Of a stretch of DNA of 45,679 bases, positions 17,890 through 27,045 are shown piece after piece (the first letter of the stretch is position 1; each line of letters opens with the position of its first letter). The notes beneath the pieces were generated by a model. The model searched no databases. It was not told where the DNA came from and was given only the letters and a program-made list of their open reading frames with translations. Origin of the DNA: Deltaproteobacteria bacterium (GTDB taxonomy: Bacteria; Desulfobacterota; Syntrophia; Syntrophales; Smithellaceae); contig JAPLJP010000133.1 in assembly GCA_026388535.1 (NCBI GenBank), positions 1 through 45,679 of the forward strand, read 5' to 3'. A program made the translations under genes and the position numbers.

Positions 17890-18426
17890 ATGCCTCTTTA
17901 TTTTAATACGGCACAGTTGCCGATGGCGGGAAAAGCGTTTAATGATGCTGAAAAGCTGGTTTCACGCCATTTTAGAATGAGCGATAGTGAACTGCGCAAA
18001 AAAAAGTATGACGTAAAAACGCTTGCATTTTTGGAAGAGCATGAAGTAAAAGAGGGCGCGTTTGCTCATCTTTGCAAGTATTCTTACGAAAAGCCCGACG
18101 GCTTTGCGGGAAGCGCCAAAGATGGGTTTGATTTTTACCGAATCTGCCTGCAGGACAATACCATTCTCAACGCGGTGGAAAGGGCTAATCCTTTCATCAA
18201 GCTAAGCCCTTTGATGCTTTACATTGCCGTGCATGAATTGATTCATGTGTTGCGTTTTGGCAACGGCGAAATTGACTTTAATGCCGCCATGGAAGAAAAG
18301 GAAAAAGAAGAAGATATCGTGCATAATCTGACCAGGGCGGCTCTACAACCCGTTAAAGGTTACGATTTGGAAATAGTATTAGACTGCTTCAGCAGTAATT
18401 TTAAAATCTTTGATATATTTAATTGA
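17890..18426 (+). CDS. hypothetical protein with HExxH zinc-metallopeptidase-like motif
   Basis: PLMLYIAVHELIHVLRFGNGEIDF; precedes FmdB-like gene. Confidence 0.65.
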   Translation: MPLYFNTAQLPMAGKAFNDAEKLVSRHFRMSDSELRKKKYDVKTLAFLEEHEVKEGAFAHLCKYSYEKPDGFAGSAKDGFDFYRICLQDNTILNAVERANPFIKLSPLMLYIAVHELIHVLRFGNGEIDFNAAMEEKEKEEDIVHNLTRAALQPVKGYDLEIVLDCFSSNFKIFDIFN

Positions 18427-18440
18427 GGAGATGTTTTTTC

Positions 18441-18728
18441 ATGCCTATTTATGAATATAAATGCCAGAAATGCGGAAGACAATTTGAAGCATTTCAGGGG
18501 ATTTCCGATTCGGAATTAAAAGCCTGCAAATTTTGCAAAGGCAAAGTGCATAAATTAGTTTCTCTGTCCTCATTCAGTCTTAAGGGCACGGGATGGTACG
18601 CGACTGATTATAAGGGAAAGAAACCGACAGCAAAGGCCAAAAAGGAAAAATCAGAAACCAGCGATAGTTCTACAACCACAACCAAAGAAACTGCCAAAAT
18701 TGAACCCACCAAACCCAGCGAAAGTTAA
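18441..18728 (+). CDS. FmdB family zinc-ribbon protein
   Basis: MPIYEYKCQKCGRQFEAFQGISDSELKACKFCKGKVHKLVS; ATG at 18441 with GAGG upstream. Confidence 0.88.
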   Translation: MPIYEYKCQKCGRQFEAFQGISDSELKACKFCKGKVHKLVSLSSFSLKGTGWYATDYKGKKPTAKAKKEKSETSDSSTTTTKETAKIEPTKPSES

Positions 18729-19810
18729 ATCGTTGTCGACGGTTCGTATTCAACTCTATCCCTTCCATTTGCCTTGGCTCTGTATAGGGCTTTATCTGCC
18801 CTGTTTATCGCGTTTTGAATGAATTCACTGGGCCGATATTCCGTTACACCGACGGAAATGGTTATTTTGAATTCTTTGGGCATATCGTCAAACACCAGTT
18901 TTTTAGTTATATCGCGAATTCTTTCTGCGCAGACAATAGCTTCTTTAATTTCCAAATTGGTCAGAATTAGAATAAATTCCTCACCGCCGTACCGCGCGAT
19001 ATGGTCAATATTCCGAAGATTTTTTTGAGCTTCCTGGGCCACGGTTCTAAGAACGATATCCCCGGCAGAATGACCGAAAGTGTCGTTAACTATTTTAAAA
19101 TGGTCAAGATCAAAAATACAAATGGAAAAAGGATGAATTCCTCTATCGCCCAGGGCTTTCTGGCCTTCCAGAATTTTGTACATCTGGCGCCGGTTGAACA
19201 CCTGAGTCAGGTCATCTATGATGGCCAGCTGTTCAATGGTGGAAAGGGCATGGGATATCTGAGCCCTGAGTTTGGTGATGTATCCGCCGACCAGCGAAAA
19301 CCAGGGCAGGACCACTGCAAGAATCAGGATGTTCAACACATCTATTTTCGGGTTAATGGATTCGGGGTAGGTTTTATAAAGCAGAAGTAACACTGCCACA
19401 TAATTGGCTACGGCAAACACCGACAGAAAAAGAAATTGCCAGACATTCAATTTGAAAAGCCCGAACATAAACACGACTATATAGAGAATGAGCACCACGC
19501 TTCTGAGCAGATCGGCGTAATACACAATCAACATGATCCAGAAAGTGGCCATCACCATCTGGATAAGCGTTAGACTCTGATCTTTGAACCTTTTATTTAA
19601 TCCAGTTCTGATAATCGCATATATGAGGAGGTTAAAAACAATATTTACTGAACTACCAATAACCAGAACATTTAACGTCGCCCGGGTTATCCCCTGGAAA
19701 TAAAAGAACCCAACCAGAGCAATACAACCGATATACGATCCGAATGCCATGAGAAACCGTTTAAGTCTCAAGGTCTGGTTGTGATCGTCTTTAGGGAAAA
19801 AACTGAACAT
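18725..19810 (-). CDS. membrane-anchored GGDEF diguanylate cyclase (copy 1)
   Basis: N-terminal TM segments; DDLTQVFNRRQMYKIL, FDLDHFKIVNDTFGHSAGD, RYGGEEFILIL. Confidence 0.92.
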   Translation of the reverse strand: MFSFFPKDDHNQTLRLKRFLMAFGSYIGCIALVGFFYFQGITRATLNVLVIGSSVNIVFNLLIYAIIRTGLNKRFKDQSLTLIQMVMATFWIMLIVYYADLLRSVVLILYIVVFMFGLFKLNVWQFLFLSVFAVANYVAVLLLLYKTYPESINPKIDVLNILILAVVLPWFSLVGGYITKLRAQISHALSTIEQLAIIDDLTQVFNRRQMYKILEGQKALGDRGIHPFSICIFDLDHFKIVNDTFGHSAGDIVLRTVAQEAQKNLRNIDHIARYGGEEFILILTNLEIKEAIVCAERIRDITKKLVFDDMPKEFKITISVGVTEYRPSEFIQNAINRADKALYRAKANGRDRVEYEPSTTI

Positions 19811-19897
19811 ATACGCTCACCTTTGTCACCGGTCTAATTGTTATTTCCGGGGAAAAATGCGAATTTTTGTCTGGATGTCATCCGTTTCTCGCGAAAA

Positions 19898-20983
19898 TTA
19901 AATCGCTGTCGACGGTTCGTATTCCACTCTATCCCTGCCATTTGCCTTGGCTCTGTAAAGCGCCTTATCCGCCCTGTTTATTGCATCTTGAATGAATTCA
20001 CCGGACCGATATTCAGTTACGCCGACGGAAATGGTTATTCTGAAATCTTCGGACATATTTTCAAACACCAGTATTTTTGTCATTTCCCGAATTCTCTCGG
20101 CGCAGACCATAGCTTCACTGATTTCTAAATTGGTCAAAATGAGAATAAATTCTTCACCACCGTACCGCGCGATGTGATCAATATTCCGAAGATTTTTCTG
20201 AGCTTCCTGAGCCACGGTTCTAAGAACAATATCCCCGGCAGAATGACCGAACGTGTCGTTAACTATTTTGAAATGGTCAAGATCAAAGATACAGATGGAA
20301 AAAGGATGAATCCCTCTGTCACCCAGGGCTTTCTGGTCGTTCAGAATTTTGTACATCTGGCGCCGGTTGAACACCTGGGTCAGGTCATCGATAATGGCCA
20401 GTTGCTCGATAGTGGAAAGGGCCTTGGAAATCTGAGCCCTGAGTTTGGTTATGTATCCGCCGACTAGTGAAAACCAGGGCAGAACCGTTGCCAGAACAAC
20501 TATATTCAAAATTTCTATTTTCGTGTTGACGGCTTCGGGATGGATTTTATAAAGTAGAAGTATTACCGCCGCATAGTTGACCACAGCAAATGCCGAAAGA
20601 AAAAGAAATTGCCAGACATTCAATTTGAAAAGCCCGAAAACGAAAACGACCAGATAGAGCAGAAGCACCACGCTTCTGATCGAGTCGGCGTAATATACAA
20701 CCACCATCGTCCAGAAGGTGGCCACGACCATCTGAAAAAGGGTCAGACTTGGGTCTTTGAATTTTTTATTTAATCCGCTTCTAAATATCACATATATAAG
20801 AATATTGACGACAAGAATTCCTGAAAGACTAATCACCAGAACATTTAATGTCACTCTGGTATTATCCTGGAAATGAAGGAAAACAGCAAAAGTACTCCAC
20901 ATGAAATACGATCCGAGCGCCATGAGAAACCGTTTGATTCTCAAAGCCTGGTTGTGATTATCTTTAGGTAAAAAACTAAACAT
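19898..20983 (-). CDS. membrane-anchored GGDEF diguanylate cyclase (copy 2)
   Basis: Same 361-aa length and near-identical C-terminal half as 18725-19810; RYGGEEFILIL. Confidence 0.92.
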   Translation of the reverse strand: MFSFLPKDNHNQALRIKRFLMALGSYFMWSTFAVFLHFQDNTRVTLNVLVISLSGILVVNILIYVIFRSGLNKKFKDPSLTLFQMVVATFWTMVVVYYADSIRSVVLLLYLVVFVFGLFKLNVWQFLFLSAFAVVNYAAVILLLYKIHPEAVNTKIEILNIVVLATVLPWFSLVGGYITKLRAQISKALSTIEQLAIIDDLTQVFNRRQMYKILNDQKALGDRGIHPFSICIFDLDHFKIVNDTFGHSAGDIVLRTVAQEAQKNLRNIDHIARYGGEEFILILTNLEISEAMVCAERIREMTKILVFENMSEDFRITISVGVTEYRSGEFIQDAINRADKALYRAKANGRDRVEYEPSTAI

Positions 20984-21020
20984 GAGTCATTACCTCCACT
21001 ATCGAAAAGTAATTCGTTTT

Positions 21021-21049
21021 TATATATTCCTCAAAACCATTGTTGTCAA
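21021..21049 (-). promoter_or_regulatory. sigma70-like promoter upstream of GGDEF copy 2
   Basis: Minus strand TTGACA - 17 nt - TATATA. Confidence 0.55.
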
Positions 21050-21114
21050 GCATCCAACCAGGAACGAATATAATTTTAAAAAGAGCTTTTTCACGTTATC
21101 GGCTGAGAACTAAT

Positions 21115-22158
21115 TTACAACTCCGCGGCGAAATAAGGCTGGAGTTCGCGGCATAATTCTTCGGGAACGGTCGGACAAATAATTTCATTATGCAGTTTTT
21201 CAAAATAATTCAAATCGCTCGTTCCCAGCGGGTTAACCACAAAACGCGGCACAATCTTCCCCTGAACCCAGAAATAATTATTATTTGTCATGGTGGCGTA
21301 AAACGACATATTGAAACTTACAAAGTTATTAATGTATAAATAATTGAATACTCTGGACAGCCCTGTCAGGAATTCGTTGAAATTAGATTCGGTTAAATCG
21401 AAAAACGATGTCTTTTCCCGAAAAATAAAATCTATTTCCCCGGCCATACTCTTTGGAGCAAAACTTGTCAGCCAGCAGATAGAACCTGTGCTGGCGATGA
21501 ATCTCTTATCCGCCTTCTTTTCCAGCGCGATTAAATTGTTCCATAAGTTATCTCCGTTGGCGGCGGCGGCGTAATTCTGCGCGCTGGCCAAAAGCTTCTG
21601 CATAAAGCTGGTCGGTTTATAGCCGGCAATCGTCTGCAAATGCGGATGAATCAGTCCTCCGCCGGCAGGCGGCATATAATTCCAGTTAATTGAACAATAT
21701 TTATAGCCGAGGTTCATTTCGACAACACGGTGCAAATAGTCGCGGCAAACGCCAAAACCGTCACGCATCATTTCGGGTGTCAATTCATTCAAAGCAACAA
21801 GATGCTTCGACGAAAAAATCGCCACATTATTGTTTTGATCGTAAGGAAAAGCGTTGGGAAACAGGCATGCCTCTCCACGCTGAAATCTTCCCTCCGGAAT
21901 AACATTGGGCATGAACTTGGGAGTTGTCTTCTCAAAAAGATCGTGACAAAAAGGACACAACGACTCCGGCGATTTTTCCAAATAAAAATCTAAATCAGGC
22001 CTTTGAGCCGGACGGACGCGATAGGGCAAAATGCGGCATGCCACGCCGGTAATTTCATCATGACGCAATTCAATGGTGATTTTCTTTTCCTGAAAACCGT
22101 TAAAAGGATCGAGATAATATCCTGTCGTCACTTCTTTTTTGAACCCAACTTCCCGCAT
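21115..22158 (-). CDS. galactose-1-phosphate uridylyltransferase-like (HIT superfamily) protein
   Basis: CPFCHDLFEKTTPKF, NAFPYDQNNNVAIFSSKHLVAL, GGGLIHPHLQTIAG (HPHxQ-like), second half with VNPLGTSDLNYF. Confidence 0.75.
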   Translation of the reverse strand: MREVGFKKEVTTGYYLDPFNGFQEKKITIELRHDEITGVACRILPYRVRPAQRPDLDFYLEKSPESLCPFCHDLFEKTTPKFMPNVIPEGRFQRGEACLFPNAFPYDQNNNVAIFSSKHLVALNELTPEMMRDGFGVCRDYLHRVVEMNLGYKYCSINWNYMPPAGGGLIHPHLQTIAGYKPTSFMQKLLASAQNYAAAANGDNLWNNLIALEKKADKRFIASTGSICWLTSFAPKSMAGEIDFIFREKTSFFDLTESNFNEFLTGLSRVFNYLYINNFVSFNMSFYATMTNNNYFWVQGKIVPRFVVNPLGTSDLNYFEKLHNEIICPTVPEELCRELQPYFAAEL

Positions 22159-22190
22159 AAGTTTTCCTTTCCGATATTTTTAGCAGAAAA

Positions 22191-23234
22191 TTAATCTGCG
22201 GCCAGATCATGTTTCTGATCTCTTCTCAGACTTCTGAAAAGAAACCGTTCAACGTTTCGCTGGGATAAATCTCCGCCTAAATCTTCTTTCAGTGCTTCCA
22301 GAGGTATTTCCATTCGCGCGGCGCTTCGATGTCCGCCGCCTTTGCCGAGCAACCCGAAAGCCCTTTGCGCGATCGCGCCGCAATTTTGTCTGTAACCATC
22401 TCCGCGAAAAATAATTATGAACTTTTCGCCGACGATTCCGGCCACAACGACGTAGTAAGTGCCGATTAATCGCAAGTAAAAATCAGCTATCTGCACGCAG
22501 ACATCGGCACTTTCAACGTTTCCTAGAAAACAAACACGCCGGCCGCGAAAATTGTTCATGTTATGATAAGAGTAATTATAATATTTTAAAAAACGGTCGG
22601 GAGTTTGATTAAGTTCAATGCGGCGAATGAACTGCATGTTGGCGTATTTTGTATGATAATTATAAGCGCTGATATCCTCAATAATTGTTGAACGATTAAA
22701 ATTGTCCGTATCCGTTTTAATTCCATAAAGCATAGCAGTGTGCAGGTTGCGGGGAATTTTAACTCGGGAATAAAGCAAATATTCGGTTAGAACGCTGGAC
22801 AAGGCGCCGTAATTAGGCCGGATATCTTCCAGCGGCGCCTGCCATTCTCCCTCGCGAGGATGATGATCTAAAACAATTTGCGGCTTTATAAAGTTTAAAG
22901 TCTTACTGAAAAAAGAAGGCTGGGCATCTAAAACTGCTATTAAACGGTAAGAATCCAAATCCACTTGATTGATTAATTGGATGTAGAGACGCATGGAAGA
23001 AACAAATTCGATATTCTGCTGTCTGATTAACGGCTCGGTGGAAACAAAAACGCTTTTGGAAAGGCCTTTCGTCCGCTGGATAATCTCGCGCAGTGCCATA
23101 GCGGAAGCGATGGCGTCAGGATCAGGACTGCCATACATCAGCAATGCTAATGAATCATCAGGACGAACTATCTCCATGAGCTTTTTAAAATTCTGCGCCG
23201 TCTCTTTCTTGATGGGAATAGATTCTGCTTTCAT
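22191..23234 (-). CDS. DHH-family phosphoesterase (RecJ/NrnA-like)
   Basis: LLMYGSPDPDAIASAMALREI, VLDAQPS, VLDHHPREGE, GGGHRSAARMEI. Confidence 0.85.
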   Translation of the reverse strand: MKAESIPIKKETAQNFKKLMEIVRPDDSLALLMYGSPDPDAIASAMALREIIQRTKGLSKSVFVSTEPLIRQQNIEFVSSMRLYIQLINQVDLDSYRLIAVLDAQPSFFSKTLNFIKPQIVLDHHPREGEWQAPLEDIRPNYGALSSVLTEYLLYSRVKIPRNLHTAMLYGIKTDTDNFNRSTIIEDISAYNYHTKYANMQFIRRIELNQTPDRFLKYYNYSYHNMNNFRGRRVCFLGNVESADVCVQIADFYLRLIGTYYVVVAGIVGEKFIIIFRGDGYRQNCGAIAQRAFGLLGKGGGHRSAARMEIPLEALKEDLGGDLSQRNVERFLFRSLRRDQKHDLAAD

Positions 23235-23270
23235 GGCTCGGGCATTAATAGTACTGCCAGCTAAATCTCC

Positions 23271-24323
23271 TTAATAAACAAAAATTTTACCGGGATTATC
23301 TTTAACAATCTCGCCGACAACAGCGGCATCGCCGATGCCGGAGAGGCGCATTTTCTCCACAAGGCTCCCGGCCTTATTTCCGGGCAGACTGAATAACAAT
23401 CCTCCCGCGGTCTGCGGATCAAAAAGAATATCCAAAAGCCACGCTGGGCAGGTATTCGCGACTTTAATCTGGGAAATACGAAAATTCTTGTTTCGGTAAA
23501 GACCGCCGGGAACAAAACCTGTTTCCATCAAATGGCGCACTCCTTCAAAAACCGGCACCGCGGCGGAATTTATTTTCATGCCTACATCACTGCCTTCAAT
23601 CATTTCACAAGCATGCCCTAAAAAACCAAAGCCGGTTATATCGGTGCAGGCGTGAATATTTCCCTCTTCAACCATCATTTCCGAAGTTTTTTTGTTCAGC
23701 TGAGTCATGGAAGAGATCGCTTTCGCTACCAGCCCTGCAGAAGCTTCTTGAGCCTTTATGGCCGTGCTGATAATGCCCGTACCCAAAGGCTTTGTCAGAA
23801 CCAAACTATCTCCATCCTTGGCACCGCGATTAAATAATACTTTGTCAGGATGAATAACACCGGTTACGGAAAGGCCGTATTTGATTTCGTTATCTTCAAC
23901 GCTGTGTCCACCAATAAGCAAGACGCCGGCTTCGCGCATTTTATCCAATCCGCCGCGCAAAACTTCCTGCAGAACGGAAATATCCATTGTCTTGATCGGA
24001 AAACAAACAATATTCATCGCGGTCAGCGGCTTGGCGCCCATGGCGTAGATATCATTTAGCGCGTTGGCGGCGGCAATCTGACCGAATGTAAAAGGATCAT
24101 CAACCGTGGGAGTAAAGAAATCAACCGTTTGAACCAGAGCAAGATCAGCAGAAAGTTTATACACTCCCGCGTCTTCCGCGCGTTCAAATCCGCTAAGTAA
24201 ATTCGGATCATGAATCAGCGGCAAATCGCGCATGATTTCAGATAGGTCGCCCGGACCTATCTTACAGGCTCAACCAGCGCTCTGCACCGTCTCTGTTAAA
24301 CGGATAAACTTTTTTTCTTCCAT
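23271..24323 (-). CDS. selD: selenide, water dikinase (selenophosphate synthetase), predicted selenocysteine-containing (UGA at 24270-24272)
   Basis: Extending the 23271-24233 ORF upstream gives MEEKKFIRLTETVQSAGUACKIGPGDLSEIMRDLPLIHDPNLLSGFERAED, the expected SelD N-terminus with U at the catalytic Cys/Sec position. Body: TVDFFTPTVDDPFTFGQIAAANALNDIYAMGAKP. Confidence 0.93.
24241..24272 (-). promoter_or_regulatory. putative bacterial SECIS element in selD mRNA
   Basis: Minus strand UGA-GCCTGTA-AGATAGGT-CCGGGCG-ACCTATCT: 8-bp perfect stem and 7-nt loop starting 7 nt after the UGA. Confidence 0.7.
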
Positions 24324-24382
24324 TTTTCCTCTTTAAAATTTTGAAAAATACTCCCCCAAAAAGGGGTAGGGATAATGTGGCG

Positions 24383-24411
24383 AGTATAAGGAGAACGGCC
24401 TTGCATGTCAA
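24383..24411 (-). promoter_or_regulatory. sigma70-like promoter upstream of selD
   Basis: Minus strand TTGACA-TGCAAGGCCGTTCTCCT-TATACT (17-nt spacer). Confidence 0.7.
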
Positions 24412-24412
24412 T

Positions 24413-24597
24413 CACGAATATGAACCTCTAAGCAAGCTGCGGGGATAATTCGACTAACAAATATTACTGCACTGCGTTTATGCTTCTTAATATTTTAACT
24501 TCTTATTTTATTCTCATCCCTATAAGCTTCGCTTAAGGGATAATTCGACTAACGAACATTACTACACTACGTTTGTAATATTCGAGTCTCATTAATT
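24413..24597. repeat. dispersed two-hairpin repeat, copy C (truncated hairpin 1 plus two hairpin-2 modules)
   Basis: CACGAATATGAACCTCTAAGCAAGCTGCGGGGATAATTCGACTAACAAATATTACTGCACTGCG..., then GGGATAATTCGACTAACGAACATTACTACACTACGTTTGTAATATTCGAGTCTCATTAA. Confidence 0.7.
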
Positions 24598-24729
24598 TTC
24601 CGCAAAATCATTCACAGAAAAACTGAATTTGATTTAAAGTTTAAGTTCTGTTATAGTTCAACAACATTTGATAATCCTCTGAGAGAAGCACTGATAAAAT
24701 ACTGTTGATTATAAGGAGTGATAACAAGA

Positions 24730-24912
24730 ATGGGACTAAAAAAGAAAATTAACAAATTACTCTTTAAGATTATTATGTTCAAACTCCTCCCCTTGATTCA
24801 ATACTGGCCGTTTAAGCTATTTGCACCCATTATAAGCAAATCAGCCAGCTGGTATATGGAGAAGAGATTCCCGACGCCAAAAGCGCAACCGGCAGAACAG
24901 CCTAAATCTTAA
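24730..24912 (+). CDS. small basic/hydrophobic protein, unknown
   Basis: MGLKKKINKLLFKIIMFKLLPLIQYWPFKLF, RBS-like TAAGGAG 11 nt upstream. Confidence 0.4.
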   Translation: MGLKKKINKLLFKIIMFKLLPLIQYWPFKLFAPIISKSASWYMEKRFPTPKAQPAEQPKS

Positions 24913-25140
24913 AACAAGCACCTGACACCTTCATATGTCATAAAGGGATTTGGGGGGAACAATTTAAACTTCTTTTTCACGATGTGTGAAACATTAGGTG
25001 GAGGCTCTTCACTTAACCTAATATCCTGATAAATTGAATAACCTAAAGGTCACGTGGGATTGCATGAGGGTAAGCGAAGCCGCACGTTATTCATCCTTCT
25101 ATCTTTAATCTCATCTTTTTGCCATCGGGTCACGCAAATA

Positions 25141-26358
25141 TTAATTATACCGTTTGAGTTCGAAAAGTTTTTTGTTTTGGGTGGAAACTATGTGATAAAA
25201 ACGATCCTGCGGAACGTAGATGTAGGGAACATCATCCTCCCGCCGATATAGGAAGTGAGACAGAATCATCCGGTTAACAGCCTGATGCCCGACTATCATA
25301 ATATTATTCGCGCTCCGGTTTAAGAAAAACGCCTTTTTTATGCCCTGTGTTATTCGGTGTTTCATTGTTTCGTAACTTTCGCCGTCGGGATAAACATAGT
25401 GATATTTATCCGCTCCTCGTTTTTTGAAAACGTGCGGCATCTTTTTCTCGATTTCTTCATATGTCATTCTTTCACAGATTCCCGCGTCAATTTCATCAAA
25501 CTCTTTAAGCGAAATGATGCGGCAATCGTCCTGCGTTTCACAAATAGCTTTAGCTGTATCTACTGTCCTGATTTTTTTGCTGGTAAAAATGTAGGAAATC
25601 TTTTTCCCCTTAAAAAACCGGCCAAGGGCGGCGGCCTGCGTCTGGCCCTTATTAGTGAGCGGCGGATCTCCGCCGATTCGATTCGCGACATTATATTCCG
25701 TCTCCGTGTGCCGGATAAGAAAAAGGTTCTTTACTTCATCCGTGACAAGATAGTCGCGCAGCCTCTCATAAAAGGGAATCGCGTCGCTGTGTTTTTCATC
25801 GATAATCATGTTTTGTAAAGAATCTATACGTATATAATTTCTTTCGACCTTTAATGGTGTATAAATCATCCGGTAATAGTCTATTCGTTTCAAAAATTCC
25901 TTTATCGCTTTATCTTTGCCCAGATGGGAGAATTCCGGCAGTTTAATTTTCTCCTGAATGCTCAGATTCAGGATATCTTCATCATCGTTGACGCACTCAA
26001 TAAAGAAAAGCGGATAATCATTGAGATATTTCTCCATCATAGCGCGTCGTTCTCTTCCCGCGTTGGTGGCATCCAGAATCGCTATTCTGCCGCTATTGCG
26101 CAGATAGGCTTTTGCCCTTTCCATATTCTCGCGGGCGAAGCCTTTTCGCAATTCTCTGGCAGTTGAATTTTCCGGAGAATAAAATTCGGAACTCGATGTT
26201 TCGCTAAGGGGCCTATAAATCCGGCGCAAATTTCCGTTATTGAATATCCGGACGGAAATATGATTTTTCTGAAAAGCGTCCCGCAGACGCAAGGCCAGCG
26301 TGGATTTTCCCCTTGCGGGAAGTCCCATCAAAACAATGTATAATTTTTCATCACTCAT
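25141..26358 (-). CDS. 6-phosphofructo-2-kinase/fructose-2,6-bisphosphatase-like bifunctional protein (P-loop kinase + histidine phosphatase)
   Basis: VLMGLPARGKSTLALRLRDAF, RIFNNGNLRR, LDATNAGRERR; then FLIRHTETEYNVANRIGGDPPLTNKGQTQA and MIVGHQAVNRMI. Confidence 0.82.
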   Translation of the reverse strand: MSDEKLYIVLMGLPARGKSTLALRLRDAFQKNHISVRIFNNGNLRRIYRPLSETSSSEFYSPENSTARELRKGFARENMERAKAYLRNSGRIAILDATNAGRERRAMMEKYLNDYPLFFIECVNDDEDILNLSIQEKIKLPEFSHLGKDKAIKEFLKRIDYYRMIYTPLKVERNYIRIDSLQNMIIDEKHSDAIPFYERLRDYLVTDEVKNLFLIRHTETEYNVANRIGGDPPLTNKGQTQAAALGRFFKGKKISYIFTSKKIRTVDTAKAICETQDDCRIISLKEFDEIDAGICERMTYEEIEKKMPHVFKKRGADKYHYVYPDGESYETMKHRITQGIKKAFFLNRSANNIMIVGHQAVNRMILSHFLYRREDDVPYIYVPQDRFYHIVSTQNKKLFELKRYN

Positions 26359-26375
26359 ATCAGCGTTCGCTTTAA

Positions 26376-26410
26376 TTAGTTAAGGGGGATTGGCTATCCC
26401 CCTTAACTAA
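26376..26410. terminator. perfect 15-bp inverted repeat between mop and the PFK-2-like gene
   Basis: TTAGTTAAGGGGGAT-TGGCT-ATCCCCCTTAACTAA; no strong U-tract. Confidence 0.55.
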
Positions 26411-26439
26411 CATAAAAGTTGCGTTCAAAAACAAAATGC

Positions 26440-26649
26440 TTAATCAACAGCCATCATAACATTGGAAGCTTTAATAATCGCGTACGCTTTCTTACCGGCT
26501 TTTAAACCGAGCTTTTTCGCGGATTCTTTGGAAATGATCGAAACGACCTTAGCTCCGCCCGTAAGCTCCAAAAGCACCTCTGTATTCACAGCGCCATCTG
26601 AAACTTTGATGACTTTTCCTCTTAATACATTACGCGCGCTTATTTTCAT
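26440..26649 (-). CDS. molybdenum-pterin-binding protein (Mop/TOBE domain)
   Basis: MKISARNVLRGKVIKVSDGAVNTEVLLELTGGAKVVSIISKESAKKLGLKAGKKAYAIIKASNVMMAVD. Confidence 0.93.
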   Translation of the reverse strand: MKISARNVLRGKVIKVSDGAVNTEVLLELTGGAKVVSIISKESAKKLGLKAGKKAYAIIKASNVMMAVD

Positions 26650-26714
26650 GGTGTCCCCCTTTGGTTAAATCGTTTCATAAGATATTACCCCGGATTTTAT
26701 CCCCTGATTATTAA

Positions 26715-26743
26715 ATTATAAGAAGAACGGCCTTGTAAGTCAA
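26715..26743 (-). promoter_or_regulatory. sigma70-like promoter upstream of mop
   Basis: Minus strand TTGACT-TACAAGGCCGTTCTTCT-TATAAT. Confidence 0.7.
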
Positions 26744-26915
26744 TCACGAATATGAACCCCAAAACAAGCTGCGGGATAATTCGACCTGCAAACTTCAGTT
26801 CACTCTGTTTCTTAAGCTTGGGTCTCATTAATATAGTCCCACTTAGCTTCGCACGTAGGGGTAATCCAACTGACAGATATTACTGTGCTTCGCTTGTAAT
26901 ATCTGAGTTTCATTA
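26743..26915. repeat. dispersed two-hairpin repeat, copy D (two degenerate modules)
   Basis: CACGAATATGAACCCCAAAACAAGCTGCGGGATAATTCGACCTGCAAACTTCAG...GGGTCTCATTAA and TAATCCAACTGACAGATATTACTGTGCTTCGCTTGTAATATCTGAGTTTCATTA. Confidence 0.7.
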
Positions 26916-27045
26916 TTTCACTAATTAAAACTTGGTTTTAAAATGTGTAGATCTTGTTTGGGCGACGATTGCCGGTAATCGTTTTTAAATTGATTTTTTT
27001 TCTCAAATAAGTTTAAAGAGGCAATGACAAAAGAGGATAAGTACA

